The translations under genes and the position numbers were made by a program. A DNA stretch of 64,000 nt from Mycoplasma testudinis ATCC 43263. Lineage in GTDB: Bacteria; Bacillota_I; Bacilli_A; Mycoplasmatales; Mycoplasmoidaceae. Every line of letters starts with the position of its first letter. Positions within the stretch are counted from its first letter, which is position 1. Location of the stretch: NCBI RefSeq assembly GCF_000687795.1, contig NZ_JHXT01000002.1, forward strand, positions 1 to 64,000. Reading direction: 5' to 3'. Below are positions 21,476 through 34,121 of this stretch, in pieces. The notes under the pieces were generated by a model. That model saw only the letters and a program-made list of their open reading frames with translations, had not been told where the DNA came from and did no database searches.

Positions 21476-22930
21476 ATGACCGAAAAAAATAATATTTTGA
21501 TAATTAGCGAAAATCACCATCTGGTTCCAAAAATTTTACGTGTTATAGAAAATTTAGATGGCAAAAAATCGATCATTTCAGACAAAGACAATCCAGCTTA
21601 CGAAGGAGCTGAATTAATCAAAACCGATTTTTCTAATCCAGCAGAAATTACACGAGCAGTCACTAATGTCTTCGCACAAACAAAAATCTCCCATGTAATT
21701 CTTTCATTAAATCCTCCAAAGCAAACCCCAAATTTAATTAAGGAAGAAGATTTAATGAGCATGCGTGAAGCGATTTTAAGATATAACGATATTATTCAAA
21801 GTATCTTACATAATTTTAAAGATAATCAAGTTCACTTAATAGTTAACTTGAACATTGATTTTCAAAACCCATTAACAAATTTAATTTTTAACAATTATGC
21901 TTTAGGAATTTTAGAAGGTTTACGAATCGAAATGCATCCGTATAAACCAATAATTAATGCCATCTATGCTAAATTTGATGACTATGATTATGAATACCAC
22001 CTTAAACGCGTTATAAATTTATCAAAACAATCAAAATTAGTTAATAATCTTTCGAGAAAATTCTATCAACTTCACGTATTAAATAAGAAACCTATAATCA
22101 AGAATCGGGATACGAGAGTAACGAGAATCAAATCTCCAGTAGCTATTATTACTGGTGCATCTGGCGGGATTGGAAAAGAAATCGCTTATTTACTAGCAGA
22201 TAATAATTGAAAAGTTTATTCACTTTCCAGAAAAGCAATTGAAGATTCAAAAATTGTTTTTCTTGAATGTAATGTAAAAGATGCAAACGCAGTAGCTGTA
22301 AGGTTTCAAGAAATTTATGAAAAGCATAACTGCATTAATTTAGTTATTAATAATTCTGGATACGGGATTGCTGGATCATTAGAAATGATGAATTCATCTC
22401 TCTTTAAAGATATGTTGGATTTAAATACGTTTGCAGCTCTAAGAATTATCAAAATCGCCGTTCCTTACTTATCCAAATGTTCAGGCAGAATTTTTAACAT
22501 TGGCAGTATTGCTGGTCTTTTTGCAATTCCCTTCCAGGCAGGGTATGCACTAACAAAAACATTAATCGATGCTTATACTGAAATGTTAATGCCAATTTTA
22601 AATAAAGAAAACATTCAGATTTGCAATATCATGCCCGGAGATACTAAAACAAACTTTTCAAACACGCGCGCTAAAAATAAATTCTTTAATTTAGAACAAA
22701 AGTACGAAGCCAGGGCAAACGCTTCAATCGCCAAAATGGAAAAAGATGAATTACATGGTCATTCACCAGTTAAAGTGGCTAAAACATTATATCGGGAACT
22801 TAAAAAACGGAATATGAATATAAAAGTTGCCGTTGGATTAAAATACAAATTATTAGGCTTTTTAGCAACTTTTCTTGATCCAAAAATGATCGAGGATTTA
22901 TTATATTCAATGTACGCAAAAAATGAATAA
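21476..22930 (+). CDS. tandem short-chain dehydrogenase/reductase-fold protein
   Basis: A 484-residue protein in one frame with UGA as Trp. Residues about 220-484 form a normal SDR: TGASGGIG (cofactor loop), NNSGYG, the Ser in IGSIAG, and YALTK with the catalytic Tyr and Lys. Residues 1-210 look like a second, decayed SDR fold: ISHVILSLN, VHLIVNLN and NNYALGILEG line up with the corresponding strands and active-site helix, but the glycine-rich loop is gone and the catalytic Lys is replaced by Ile. Only the second domain should be catalytic; the first may serve as an intramolecular partner, since SDRs usually dimerise. Substrate unknown. Confidence 0.8.
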
Positions 22931-23198
22931 ATAACAATTCCCGAAAATTTTATTCAGTAACAAATTTTCTGAGATTATTCTCGTTAACTTGAATTTTTAC
23001 AAAAACAGTTATCACTTATTAAAACCTTCGTTTATTTATTCTTTTCACTATTTAAAATTTAATAAGTCGCTGCAGACTTTAAATACATTTTTAAAATCTA
23101 ATTTTTTTGAAAGTTTATTATTTGTTTTTGAATACTAATTCATTTGGTATTATTAACGAAAATAAAAAATAAGATAAATAATAACTCGACTAACAACA

Positions 23199-24347
23199 AT
23201 GCGCAAAAAATATACTAGGACAAAAAAAACTAACTGATGATGACTTCTAGTCGCTATTTTGATTCTTGGTGCTGCTGCTGGGGTAGCTTATTATTTCATT
23301 ACAAGAAATAGCCGTGAACAAGATATCCAAAAAGAAATTAGCGAAGATAACAAAATTACCGTGGGTAGTTGAAATACTTTAAATTTTATTGGAGCTACTC
23401 CTAACACCATTCGAAATCAAAATAATAATGGAAAAACTAACGCGATAGCAGATATTATCAACTTCTTACAATATGACATCATCGGACTTACTGAAATTAA
23501 TAAAGATGTTAATGAATCCAATGAACAACTTAACACTTTTATTAACCGCTTAAATTCTAAATCTAAATCATGAATGTTTAATTTAAGTGGAAACCTACCA
23601 GCATCGCCAAATACAAATGATGGTCAAATTGAACAAGTTTTATTTCTTTACAATGCTAATAAATTTGAATTTAATACTTCATGAACTTATTCAAACCCCA
23701 AAACCCAAGATGGGCTGTATTATGTTCGACCACCATATGGTGCATCATTTACTTATAAACAAGATCGAAGTTTAAAATTAGGGGTAGTTGTTGATCATTT
23801 CGATAGTCCTGGAGTATCAGGAAATGGTGCTAATAGGCAAACTCAAGAACAACCAACAGATCTTAATAATCAAGGATCATATGAAGTGAATGATGCCAAA
23901 AATATTTTTAATGCAATGAATGAAATGCAAGAACATTTGCAAACAGACAATCTCTTATTTATCGGGGATACAAACATCCGCCTTGGTAACCAAGCACAAG
24001 CTTTTAATGAAAACGAACTAACTAATAATGGATATCGTTTTGGTTTTGAAGATAAACCCGAATATCGCTCGACGTTATCTAGTACAATGAATCAATATGC
24101 AAACCCATACGATAAAATAATTTATAAAATAAGCAACACTGAATTAACTTCAATAAAGCCGAATAATCAAAACGCAATGAAAGTCATAAATCCAAACTCG
24201 CATGCGTTTATATTTGATATTGTTAATGCCAAGAAAAATAATATTATTTCAAGACCAATACAAGACGATAGCGCAAACGATTTTAGCTGGCTAAGACACC
24301 GAATTTCAGACCATGCCCCAGTAGGCATTTCCTTTGTTTTCAATTAA
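23199..24347 (+). CDS. membrane-anchored EEP-family nuclease (MnuA-like)
   Basis: A 382-residue protein with a basic start, three Trp (all UGA) and one membrane helix at about 16-35, then an endonuclease/exonuclease/phosphatase domain facing outward. Active-site motifs: VGSWNTLNF (Asn), IGLTEIN (metal-binding Glu), LFIGDTNI (Asp, Asn) and SDHAPVG (catalytic Asp-His). Surface nucleases of this family supply mycoplasmas with nucleotides from host DNA, and some degrade neutrophil traps. The gene is alone and downstream of the SDR gene after a 268-bp gap. The salvage cluster nearby could use its products. Confidence 0.9.
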
Positions 24348-24356
24348 TTTTATGAT

Positions 24357-24730
24357 TTAATTTTGGCAGCTTATGAAAATAAAATAGATTCCATTATTGC
24401 GCTTATAAACATATTTTTCAGTACTCACTATAATTGCACTATAGGTTGCTTTTTTGAGGCCTTCTTTTTTCAATTTTTTTAATAAGTTTTTTAACGTATT
24501 TTGTGTCTTCTTCAATTCTTCATCTGAACCTAATTTTATTTCTATTAATCCGTGTCGATTATTATTAGAATGAATAATAACATCACATTCTAATCCATAA
24601 CAATCTCTCGATAGTAATAAACTTTTCCGTTAAAAGAATCAGCATAAGTTCTTAAATCTCGTACACATAAATTTGCCTCGATAAAGGAACTTAGAAACTT
24701 GAAAAAAGATTGGGTTAAAACTGATACCCC
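24357..24730 (-). pseudogene. frameshifted C-terminal relic of an AAA/DUF4143 ATPase
   Basis: Read leftward, one frame gives FIEANLCVRDLRTYADSF and KVYYYR, then shifts; the other continues YGLECDVIIHS and HGLIEIKLG to the stop at 24357. Together they match the C-terminal end of DUF4143 ATPases. The break is at TCTCTC (24604-24609, plus strand), where an extra GA dinucleotide explains the shift. The N-terminal ATPase part is absent and a stop lies just upstream. It belongs to a different subgroup from the fragment at 13774-14103. Confidence 0.75.
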
Positions 24731-24834
24731 TTATAGATCCCAAAATTTTTATAAACGGGGTTTTTGTTGTATTTTGATTTGGTCTATTGTGATTTATTAA
24801 AATTTAAAAGTTTGTTATATTGGCGTCGCAAATA

Positions 24835-24860
24835 AAAATGCCAAGCCAAAGCTTGACATT
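24835..24860 (-). terminator. terminator of the P-type ATPase gene
   Basis: Read leftward, TGTCAAGC and GCTTGGCA pair (one G-U) across a 4-base loop, followed by TTTTTATTTG. It is 11 bp past the ATPase stop. Confidence 0.8.
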
Positions 24861-24869
24861 CAAGAGATA

Positions 24870-27785
<2,916 letters not shown>

Positions 27786-27927
27786 TTATTTCCTTAACAA
27801 ATATAAGTCATACGATATAAGTTTAATTAGTATACTATAAAAAATAATCTAAAATAAATCCACACTAATTCAAACTAATAATTTAAAAGAAAATTATGAG
27901 AAGGAAACCAATTAATAGGAAAGTTTC

Positions 27928-28893
27928 ATGAACAAAATAAAAATTAAAAAAGCCGTAATCCCAGCCGCTGGATTAGGAACCCGTTTTTTACCTGCAACTA
28001 AAGCAATGCCAAAAGAAATGTTACCAATTGTGGACAAGCCAACAATCCAATATATTGTCGAAGAAGCCGTAGCAAGTGGAATTGAAGAAATTTTGATCAT
28101 AACATCTTCAAGTAAAAATGCTATTGTTGACCATTTTGACTATTCGTATGAATTAGAAGATCGTTTGCAATCCAAAAACAAAATGAAAGAATTCCAAGAA
28201 ATTCGCAAAATTGCGGACATGGCTAATATTCAATACATTCGTCAAAAAGAACCAAAGGGTTTGGGACACGCGATTTTATGTGCCAAAAACTTTATTAATT
28301 CAGAACCGTTCGCAGTATTGTTAGGTGATGATATTGTTATGACTAACCCTGGAGAAACTCCAGCCTTAAAACAATGTATTGACGCTTTTAATGAAGTTCG
28401 TTCAACAATCGTTGGTGTCCAACAAGTTCCACACGAACTCGTTGTGAAATATGGAATTATTAATCCTTCTAAAGACTATAAAAAAGCAATTGAATCAGAA
28501 GATATTGTTCCATTAAGAGGGGTTATCGAAAAACCTTTACCAAAAGACGCACCGTCCGACTTTGCTATTTTAGGTCGGTATATTTTGACTCCAGAAATTT
28601 TTGATGAATTAGCAAAAACAAAACCCGATATTCGTGATGAAATTGAATTAACAGATGCTATTTTTTCATTGTCAAAATACCAACGTGTTTTTGCCAAAGT
28701 GTTTAGCGGGAAACGCTTCGACATTGGTTCAAAAGTTGGTTTCATCCACGCTATTATTGAAGCCGCTTTAAATCATGAAGACATCAAACAAGAAATTGAT
28801 GTTCTTATCCGCAAATATGCTCATGATTTGGAAAAGAAAAAAGGTTATGACAGTTACATCGCTAAAACAATCAAACAACGCGTAAAAAAATAA
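27928..28893 (+). CDS. galU: UTP-glucose-1-phosphate uridylyltransferase
   Basis: A 321-residue nucleotidyltransferase that makes UDP-glucose from UTP and glucose 1-phosphate. It shows PAAGLGTRFLPATK (nucleotide-binding loop), PKEMLPIVDKPTIQY, GLGHAIL, LLGDDI (metal Asp) and GVIEKP. Length is slightly above the family's 290-310. It has its own promoter region and a terminator 28 bp after the stop, so it is a single-gene unit. UDP-glucose in mycoplasmas feeds glycolipid or capsule synthesis; no such genes are next to it. The phosphohexomutase at 16578-18215 could provide glucose 1-phosphate. Confidence 0.96.
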   Translation: MNKIKIKKAVIPAAGLGTRFLPATKAMPKEMLPIVDKPTIQYIVEEAVASGIEEILIITSSSKNAIVDHFDYSYELEDRLQSKNKMKEFQEIRKIADMANIQYIRQKEPKGLGHAILCAKNFINSEPFAVLLGDDIVMTNPGETPALKQCIDAFNEVRSTIVGVQQVPHELVVKYGIINPSKDYKKAIESEDIVPLRGVIEKPLPKDAPSDFAILGRYILTPEIFDELAKTKPDIRDEIELTDAIFSLSKYQRVFAKVFSGKRFDIGSKVGFIHAIIEAALNHEDIKQEIDVLIRKYAHDLEKKKGYDSYIAKTIKQRVKK

Positions 28894-28920
28894 TAAGAGA
28901 TATAATTCAAATCAGGTAAA

Positions 28921-28946
28921 AGCACCTGTAAAGGTGCTTTTTTTGT
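28921..28946 (+). terminator. galU terminator
   Basis: AGCACCT and AGGTGCT form a 7-bp stem with a 4-base loop, followed by TTTTTTT. Confidence 0.9.
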
Positions 28947-29020
28947 ACAAACAAGAAACAAATTTACACATCTATTAATTTCATAAAAATAGTTTTTTCA
29001 AAAAAGCAAGAAAATGACTC

Positions 29021-29043
29021 AAAAAAAGCACCAAGAGTGGTGC
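29021..29043 (-). terminator. terminator-like hairpin with no gene reading into it
   Basis: Read leftward, GCACCA and TGGTGC pair around a 4-base loop and are followed by TTTTTTT. The nearest leftward genes (metG string) already have a terminator at 30141-30194. The stem resembles the galU terminator stem (GCACC), so it may be a copy of it. Confidence 0.5.
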
Positions 29044-29182
29044 CAAACTACAGTTCAAAAAATCAAACCAAATAAGAACTAACAAGGATATAACAATAAA
29101 ATATTATTGTTGCATTTGTTGAGTTTATTAAGTACCGTTAAAAACTTTAACATTTGTAAAACCATGAATAACGGAGTTTAAT

Positions 29183-30088
29183 ATGAAATTAAAATTAAGT
29201 AAAAAGAAATTAACATTAGGCGGATTTGGAATCTTATCTGGACTTGTTATAATTCCAGCAGTTGCTGCTGCTTGTGGAAACAGTGGTACAACAGCACCAT
29301 CAACTTCCAACCAAGCTAAAATAACAGTTACAATTCCAGCTGTTCAATCAAATACTGCTAAACCAGGATACTTACCAGAAGAATATGGCGCAAATGGGAT
29401 GCCAGGAAAAGAATCACAAGTTAATAACCCAGAAATTTCTTGAACAGCTGTTGCGGGTGCTCAATCATATGCCTTACTTGTTAGTGACCCCGATTCAATT
29501 CCAGTAGTTGGATATGCATTCATTCACTGAGCAGTAGCTAACATTCCTGGAAATATGACTAAAGTCGCTAAGGACAGTTCACACAATCCAGCAGCTCCTG
29601 GAACACCAAATCAAAATCCTGGATATAGACAAGCCATCAACGGATTTGCAGCTTTCCCTAGAAGCGCTTCAACTAACGATTCAACTGCGACTAAACCAGA
29701 ACAAACAGGTGTTTACGGATTTGGATCTGATAATGCTCCAACAAACCCTGATTGAAATACACCTACCGCTTCAAATACACCAGGAGCTACTAACAACGAA
29801 AACATCAACAAATCTAATGCAGCTATCTCTATGTACTTTGGACCTGAAGCACCAAATGCTGATCACTCTTATCTTGTTGAAGTTTATGCACTAAATGAAA
29901 TGTTGCCGCTACTTCCTAACAATGCACCATTCTTCTGAAGCACTGCATTCGATCAAATGCAAGACCACATTATTGGATACGGACGGACAACATTCAAATA
30001 CGAAAGATGAAATAAAACACCAGCTTCAACTGGTCCATCCACCATGGCAACACAATCATCGGCTGTAACCGCTAAAAAACCTTCATAA
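29183..30088 (+). CDS. PEBP-family (YbhB/YbcL-like) surface lipoprotein
   Basis: A 301-residue protein with a basic start, hydrophobic helix and lipobox AVAAAC (Cys31), so predicted to be anchored on the outer face. The mature part resembles phosphatidylethanolamine-binding proteins: PEISWTAVAGAQSYALLVSD, then HWAVANIPGN and a later FGPEAPNADHSYLVEVYAL. PEBP proteins bind anionic ligands or phospholipid head groups; in bacteria their role is mostly unknown. Insertions rich in Pro, Asn and Thr lie at about 130-200. Four Trp are UGA. It is a single gene ended by a shared bidirectional terminator. Confidence 0.82.
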
Positions 30089-30140
30089 ATAAAAGTACCA
30101 TTGTTTGAATATTAAAAATACATTCAATAAAAATTAACTA

Positions 30141-30194
30141 AAAATATCAACTGCCTATAAAGAGTGACTCTTTAAAAAGTGGTTGGTATTTTTT
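30141..30194. terminator. bidirectional terminator between the PEBP lipoprotein and metG
   Basis: The core AAAGAGT-G-ACTCTTT is extended by a weaker outer stem. It is flanked by T-runs on both strands (TTTTTT on plus, TTTTT on minus), as suits two convergent genes. Confidence 0.75.
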
Positions 30195-30229
30195 ATGAAT
30201 CTAAATAGAAAAAAATAATTGATTTTATA

Positions 30230-31798
30230 TTATTGAATAGATTTAATTTGAATTCGATCAAACAATGGAATAGCGTTATTAACTTTGATGTTAATGATTG
30301 CTTGGTCATCATTTAAACTTTCTAATGTAGTCACTTCTTTAGAAAAGTTCATTTGTGCATAAGCTTGTTCTGATTTGTTAATAAAAACTGGCTCTAACAA
30401 GACAAACACATAGCGAACCGTTTCAGCAGCCAAATACAGGATATTGGCAATTTGTTGTTTATTTCCATCTTTATATAATTGCCATGGTTTTTCATCTTCA
30501 ATTAACTTGTTAACCCGAATAATAGCTTCAATACAAGCGTTAAATGCAGAATGATATGAATACTCATTAATTTTAGATTCAAACAAACCTGGTAACATTT
30601 TAAGCTCGCCTAAAATCCCCTTGTGTTTTTCTGACAAATCTTGTGCTGGTAAGATAATTCCATCTTGATATTTAGTCAACATCCCAATTGTGCGGGATAT
30701 CAAATTACCAATATTGTTTGCTAAATCGGCATTATAAACACTTTCTAGAAGATTTGATCCACAGCGATTATCTTTAGTCAAATTCATTTCTTTTAAAAGG
30801 TAATAACGCATTGCGTCATTTCCGTATTTATCAATTCATTCGTGAGGATTTATAACATTACCAAATGACTTGGACATCTTCGTTCCTTTTTCATCCACAA
30901 TTCAACCATGTAAAACTAATTGTGAAGGGATTGGAATATCCAAAAATTTTAAAAATAAAGGTCAATAGATACAATGAAAGCGACCAATTTCTTTGGATAA
31001 TAAATGGATTCTTTCACCACCAGGATTGTTTCAATATTTTTGAAATAAATGATCATCTTCCATCAGTAATCCAATTCCACTGAGATAAGAAAATAACGCA
31101 TCAAACCAAACATAAATAGTTTGGTTATGATCATTAGGAACGCTAATCCCTCAAGTCATGTTTTCCCGACTAATTGATAAATCTTTTAGTCCGGTTTCAA
31201 TAAAATTGTTAATTAATTCATTAAAACGATTCTCTGGATAAACATTTAGTTCACGATCATTCAATAACTTACGAACATAATTTTCGTGTTCACTAACTTT
31301 AACAAAATAGGTTTTTTCGTGATAATTTTCTAAGAGATGGCCAACCCGACAAAACAATTTTTCATCTTTTTGGATAGCTTGAGTAGAAGTGTAATTTTCT
31401 TCACAGTCTACACAATATAATCCTTCTCAATCACCAAGATAAATGTTTCCTTGTTCTTGTAATTTAGCAAAAACTTTTTGAACGACTTTTTCATGTTTGG
31501 GATCTGTTGTACGAACGAATCGATCGTAAGCAATTTGCATTTTATCAAATAAATCATGAAAAATTAAATTGTGTTTATCAACAAATTCCTGAGGCATCAT
31601 ATTTGCATTTTGTGCTTTTTGAAATAATTTCTTCCCGTGTTCGTCAGTTCCAGTTAAAAAGAAAACATCATAACCCCGTTGGGTCTTATAACGTTTAATA
31701 AAGTCACCTAAAATAGTTGTAAAAGCATGCCCAATATGCGGATTACCTGAAGGATAAAAAATTGGTGTTGTAATAAAACAAGTTTTTTTGGTTGACAT
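30230..31798 (-). CDS. metG: methionyl-tRNA synthetase
   Basis: A 522-residue class I synthetase that charges tRNA-Met. HIGH at 21-24 (GNPHIGHAF), GTDEHG, the zinc-knuckle region with CVDCEE, WFDAL, and KMSKS in GTKMSKSFGN are all present. It lacks the C-terminal dimerisation/tRNA-binding domain of longer forms, matching the short mycoplasma type. Several UGA Trp codons. It starts 2 bp after the stop of the small coiled-coil gene upstream and is therefore part of a three-gene unit. No T-box leader is seen. Confidence 0.96.
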
Positions 31799-31800
31799 AA

Positions 31801-32205
31801 TTAAGTTTTATTCTCCTTGTCTTGTACTGGGCTATCATCTGGACTTTGTGGGCTATCAAGCTGTCCAAATAAACGTTTTCGGGTTTTTTCTAAAAAGCCA
31901 GCAGATCTTATTAAAGTATCTGTAATTTCACTAGCCACACTATTAGCGTTGATACTTTCGATCTTGGTTTTTAATTCAGTTAATCGGCTTTCAATATCAG
32001 CCCGTTCTTTTGTATCTGCAATTCCTTTAGAAGCATCTAAATAACTTGATAAATCATCTAATAATTCCCGTAATCGGGGTTTAAAGTTTTCGAAATAACC
32101 GACCAAAACCTTACGGGTTTTTTTGGTGTCTTCGTTATTATCTTTTAACAACCGATAAAGCGAATAAACAATAGAAGCAGTTAATGCTTTTTTCCAAATA
32201 GCCAC
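31801..32205 (-). CDS. small coiled-coil protein (possibly YtxH-like)
   Basis: A 134-residue protein. It starts MAIWKKALTASIVYSLYRLL, a possible amphipathic or membrane helix, followed by about 85 residues of predicted coiled coil rich in Lys, Glu, Asp and Leu and a polar Pro/Ser tail. It sits between a one-helix membrane protein and metG with gaps of 2 bp on either side. The pair with the upstream gene resembles in design the ytxG-ytxH pair of Bacillus (a DUF948 protein next to a helix-plus-coiled-coil protein), but the sequence evidence is weak. Function unknown. Confidence 0.6.
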   Translation of the reverse strand: MAIWKKALTASIVYSLYRLLKDNNEDTKKTRKVLVGYFENFKPRLRELLDDLSSYLDASKGIADTKERADIESRLTELKTKIESINANSVASEITDTLIRSAGFLEKTRKRLFGQLDSPQSPDDSPVQDKENKT

Positions 32206-32207
32206 TT

Positions 32208-32618
32208 TTATTTAACCCCTTTAATCGAAGATTTCTTAGAAGTGATCATCGGTGGTTTATCTGCTTTTAGTTCATTATCTTCGGACTCATTGTCTTTCTT
32301 GGATGATGGCGAACGCAAGAAATCACGAATTTGATTGATGAAAATTAAAATATCATCTTTGTTTTGTGAAACCTTACCCAATAGTTTGCTTCCATCAGCT
32401 TTTAAAATGCCATCTAGGGTTTCAATATAATTAGCAAGTTTAATTAACGAATCTAAAGTCGGCGCAAATTTTTCAGATTTATATGATAAATCTTCAACTA
32501 AATAGTCTAGTTTTTTAGTAGTAATTCCAATTCTTCTAAAAGCGACAATCATGTAGAGCGCTAAAATAATTACGATAACGACTAAAACGCCTATTAATGC
32601 AATCAATCAATCTGGCAT
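32208..32618 (-). CDS. single-helix membrane protein, DUF948-like
   Basis: A 136-residue protein with a strong membrane helix at residues 5-27, then a helical region of about 75 residues and a charged, Lys/Asp-rich tail. DUF948 (YtxG-like) proteins have this layout. The start is fixed by AAGGAG at good spacing before ATG 32618; the first Trp is UGA. It is the first gene of the unit ending in metG. Role unknown, perhaps envelope-associated. Confidence 0.6.
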
Positions 32619-32734
32619 ATAACGCTCCTTCGCATATTGAATTTTATACTATCAATCATTCACTAAAATATGGCTAATTAGGCCGTTTAAAGATTTACGT
32701 GTATGGGTGTAATTATAATTTATATATTATAAAA

Positions 32735-32780
32735 CAAAAACATCTTGAAAAACGGCTACAAATAGCGAATTTTCAAGATG
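32735..32780 (-). terminator. dnaJ terminator
   Basis: ACATCTTGAAAA pairs with TTTTCAAGATGT around a 16-base loop; read leftward a TTTTTGTTTT run follows. It lies 22 bp after the dnaJ stop. Confidence 0.8.
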
Positions 32781-32802
32781 TTGAATTGTCATGGCAAAAA
32801 TA

Positions 32803-33993
32803 TTATTTAATTTCTAATTCTTTTTTCATAGCCTTTACAAAAGCTTCAACTTCTTCATTTGGACGAACTAACTCTTGAAGTTTCTTGATTTCTTGCTTGT
32901 TATAGCGATTAGGAGCCGCATAAGTAACAATAACAATTAAATCTCCGGCACGACTAGATTTAAAAATTCTTCCAGGTTGAGCCGACTTAATTCCTTCTCC
33001 AGTTAAAATTATTTGTTCACCATTTCTAGTCCCTGGTTTAATTTCTACTTGTCGCAAGCCATTTAGGGTTGCTACGTAAATTGTTCCGCCAACCATCGCA
33101 TCCAAAGGATCAATTAAAGCTTTAACCAAAATATCGTTTTGACTTCTTTCAAAGATTCGACTTTCGGCAATATTTGTTCGAACGTATAAATCACCTACTT
33201 GATTAAGGAAAGAGTGTCCCTCGCCTTTAACTACGATAACATCTTGATCGTATAGCCCAGGATCAACTTTAACTTTGCTAACTAAAGTTTCACTGATTGT
33301 GCGTTGTCCTTTACAAGTTGCACACTTCTCTCGGATAATCTTTCCTTCTCCCCGACAAGAGCCGCAAATCCCTTGTGTTTGGAAGGTTCCAAATGGTGTT
33401 CGTTTATTTTGGACGATTACCCCTTCACCGTGACAAGTGCTACATACTTGAATCGCATCAGTAGCCGTGCCTGCTCCAGACCCACTACATGTTGAACAAG
33501 TTTTTTGACGGGTATATTCAACGTCTTTAACACATCCTTTTGCAGCTTCGATAAAATTTAAATGCAAATCTACAAGTAAATTAACTTCAAATTGTTGTTC
33601 TTGCTGCGCTTGGCGTCGGCCACCGCCGCCAAAAAACGAAGAAAACATATCACCAAAACCGCCACCAAATTCAACACCTTCACTACTAAATCCTGAGAAG
33701 CCTTCTCCAAATACACTATTGAAAATATCAAAAGGATTAAATCCTTCTTGGTGAAAGCCGCTTGCATTAAGCCCTTCATGACCATACCGATCATAGACTT
33801 TTCGTTTTTCTTCGTCGTTTAAGACTTCATAGGCTTCATTAATTTCTTTAAAACGTTCTTCTGCATCCGGTTCTTTGTTACGATCTGGGTGGTATTTCAT
33901 AGCCATTTTACGAAATGCCCGTTTAATCTCAGATTGATCAGCACTTTTAGTGATTCCTAAAATTTCGTAGTAATCCCGTTTAGACTGAGCCAT
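32803..33993 (-). CDS. dnaJ: chaperone DnaJ
   Basis: A 396-residue type I J-protein, co-chaperone that stimulates DnaK ATPase. J domain with HPD at 35-37, a Gly/Phe-rich region at about 75-125, four zinc-binding CxxCxGxG-type repeats (CSTCSGSG, CSTCHGEG, CGSCRGEG, CATCKGQ), then the C-terminal substrate-binding domain. Length is slightly above the usual 375. A CIRCE element lies 20-46 bp upstream, so HrcA should repress it outside heat shock. It stands as a single gene with its own terminator; dnaK is not in the window. Confidence 0.97.
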   Translation of the reverse strand: MAQSKRDYYEILGITKSADQSEIKRAFRKMAMKYHPDRNKEPDAEERFKEINEAYEVLNDEEKRKVYDRYGHEGLNASGFHQEGFNPFDIFNSVFGEGFSGFSSEGVEFGGGFGDMFSSFFGGGGRRQAQQEQQFEVNLLVDLHLNFIEAAKGCVKDVEYTRQKTCSTCSGSGAGTATDAIQVCSTCHGEGVIVQNKRTPFGTFQTQGICGSCRGEGKIIREKCATCKGQRTISETLVSKVKVDPGLYDQDVIVVKGEGHSFLNQVGDLYVRTNIAESRIFERSQNDILVKALIDPLDAMVGGTIYVATLNGLRQVEIKPGTRNGEQIILTGEGIKSAQPGRIFKSSRAGDLIVIVTYAAPNRYNKQEIKKLQELVRPNEEVEAFVKAMKKELEIK

Positions 33994-34012
33994 AAAAAAC
34001 CCCCATAATAAA

Positions 34013-34039
34013 TTAGCACTCTTAAGATGAGAGTGACAG
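34013..34039 (-). promoter_or_regulatory. CIRCE operator (HrcA site) before dnaJ
   Basis: TTAGCACTC - 9 bases - GAGTGACAG. The consensus is TTAGCACTC-N9-GAGTGCTAA: the first half is perfect and the second matches in its first five bases plus one more. Spacing is exact. A TTGACA and AT-rich -10-like sequences lie just upstream at 34042-34067. Confidence 0.85.
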
Positions 34040-34121
34040 CAAATATAATTATATACTATCTTGTCAAAAAATATCTTTTTTTTATTCTAGTAAAACAAAC
34101 CGCTTTAATTTCTAACGGAAA

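Noticed and set aside
27897-27943. Short leader peptide frame (ATG 27897) before galU
   Set aside because: It overlaps the galU start with no regulatory codons or hairpin; it is most likely chance.
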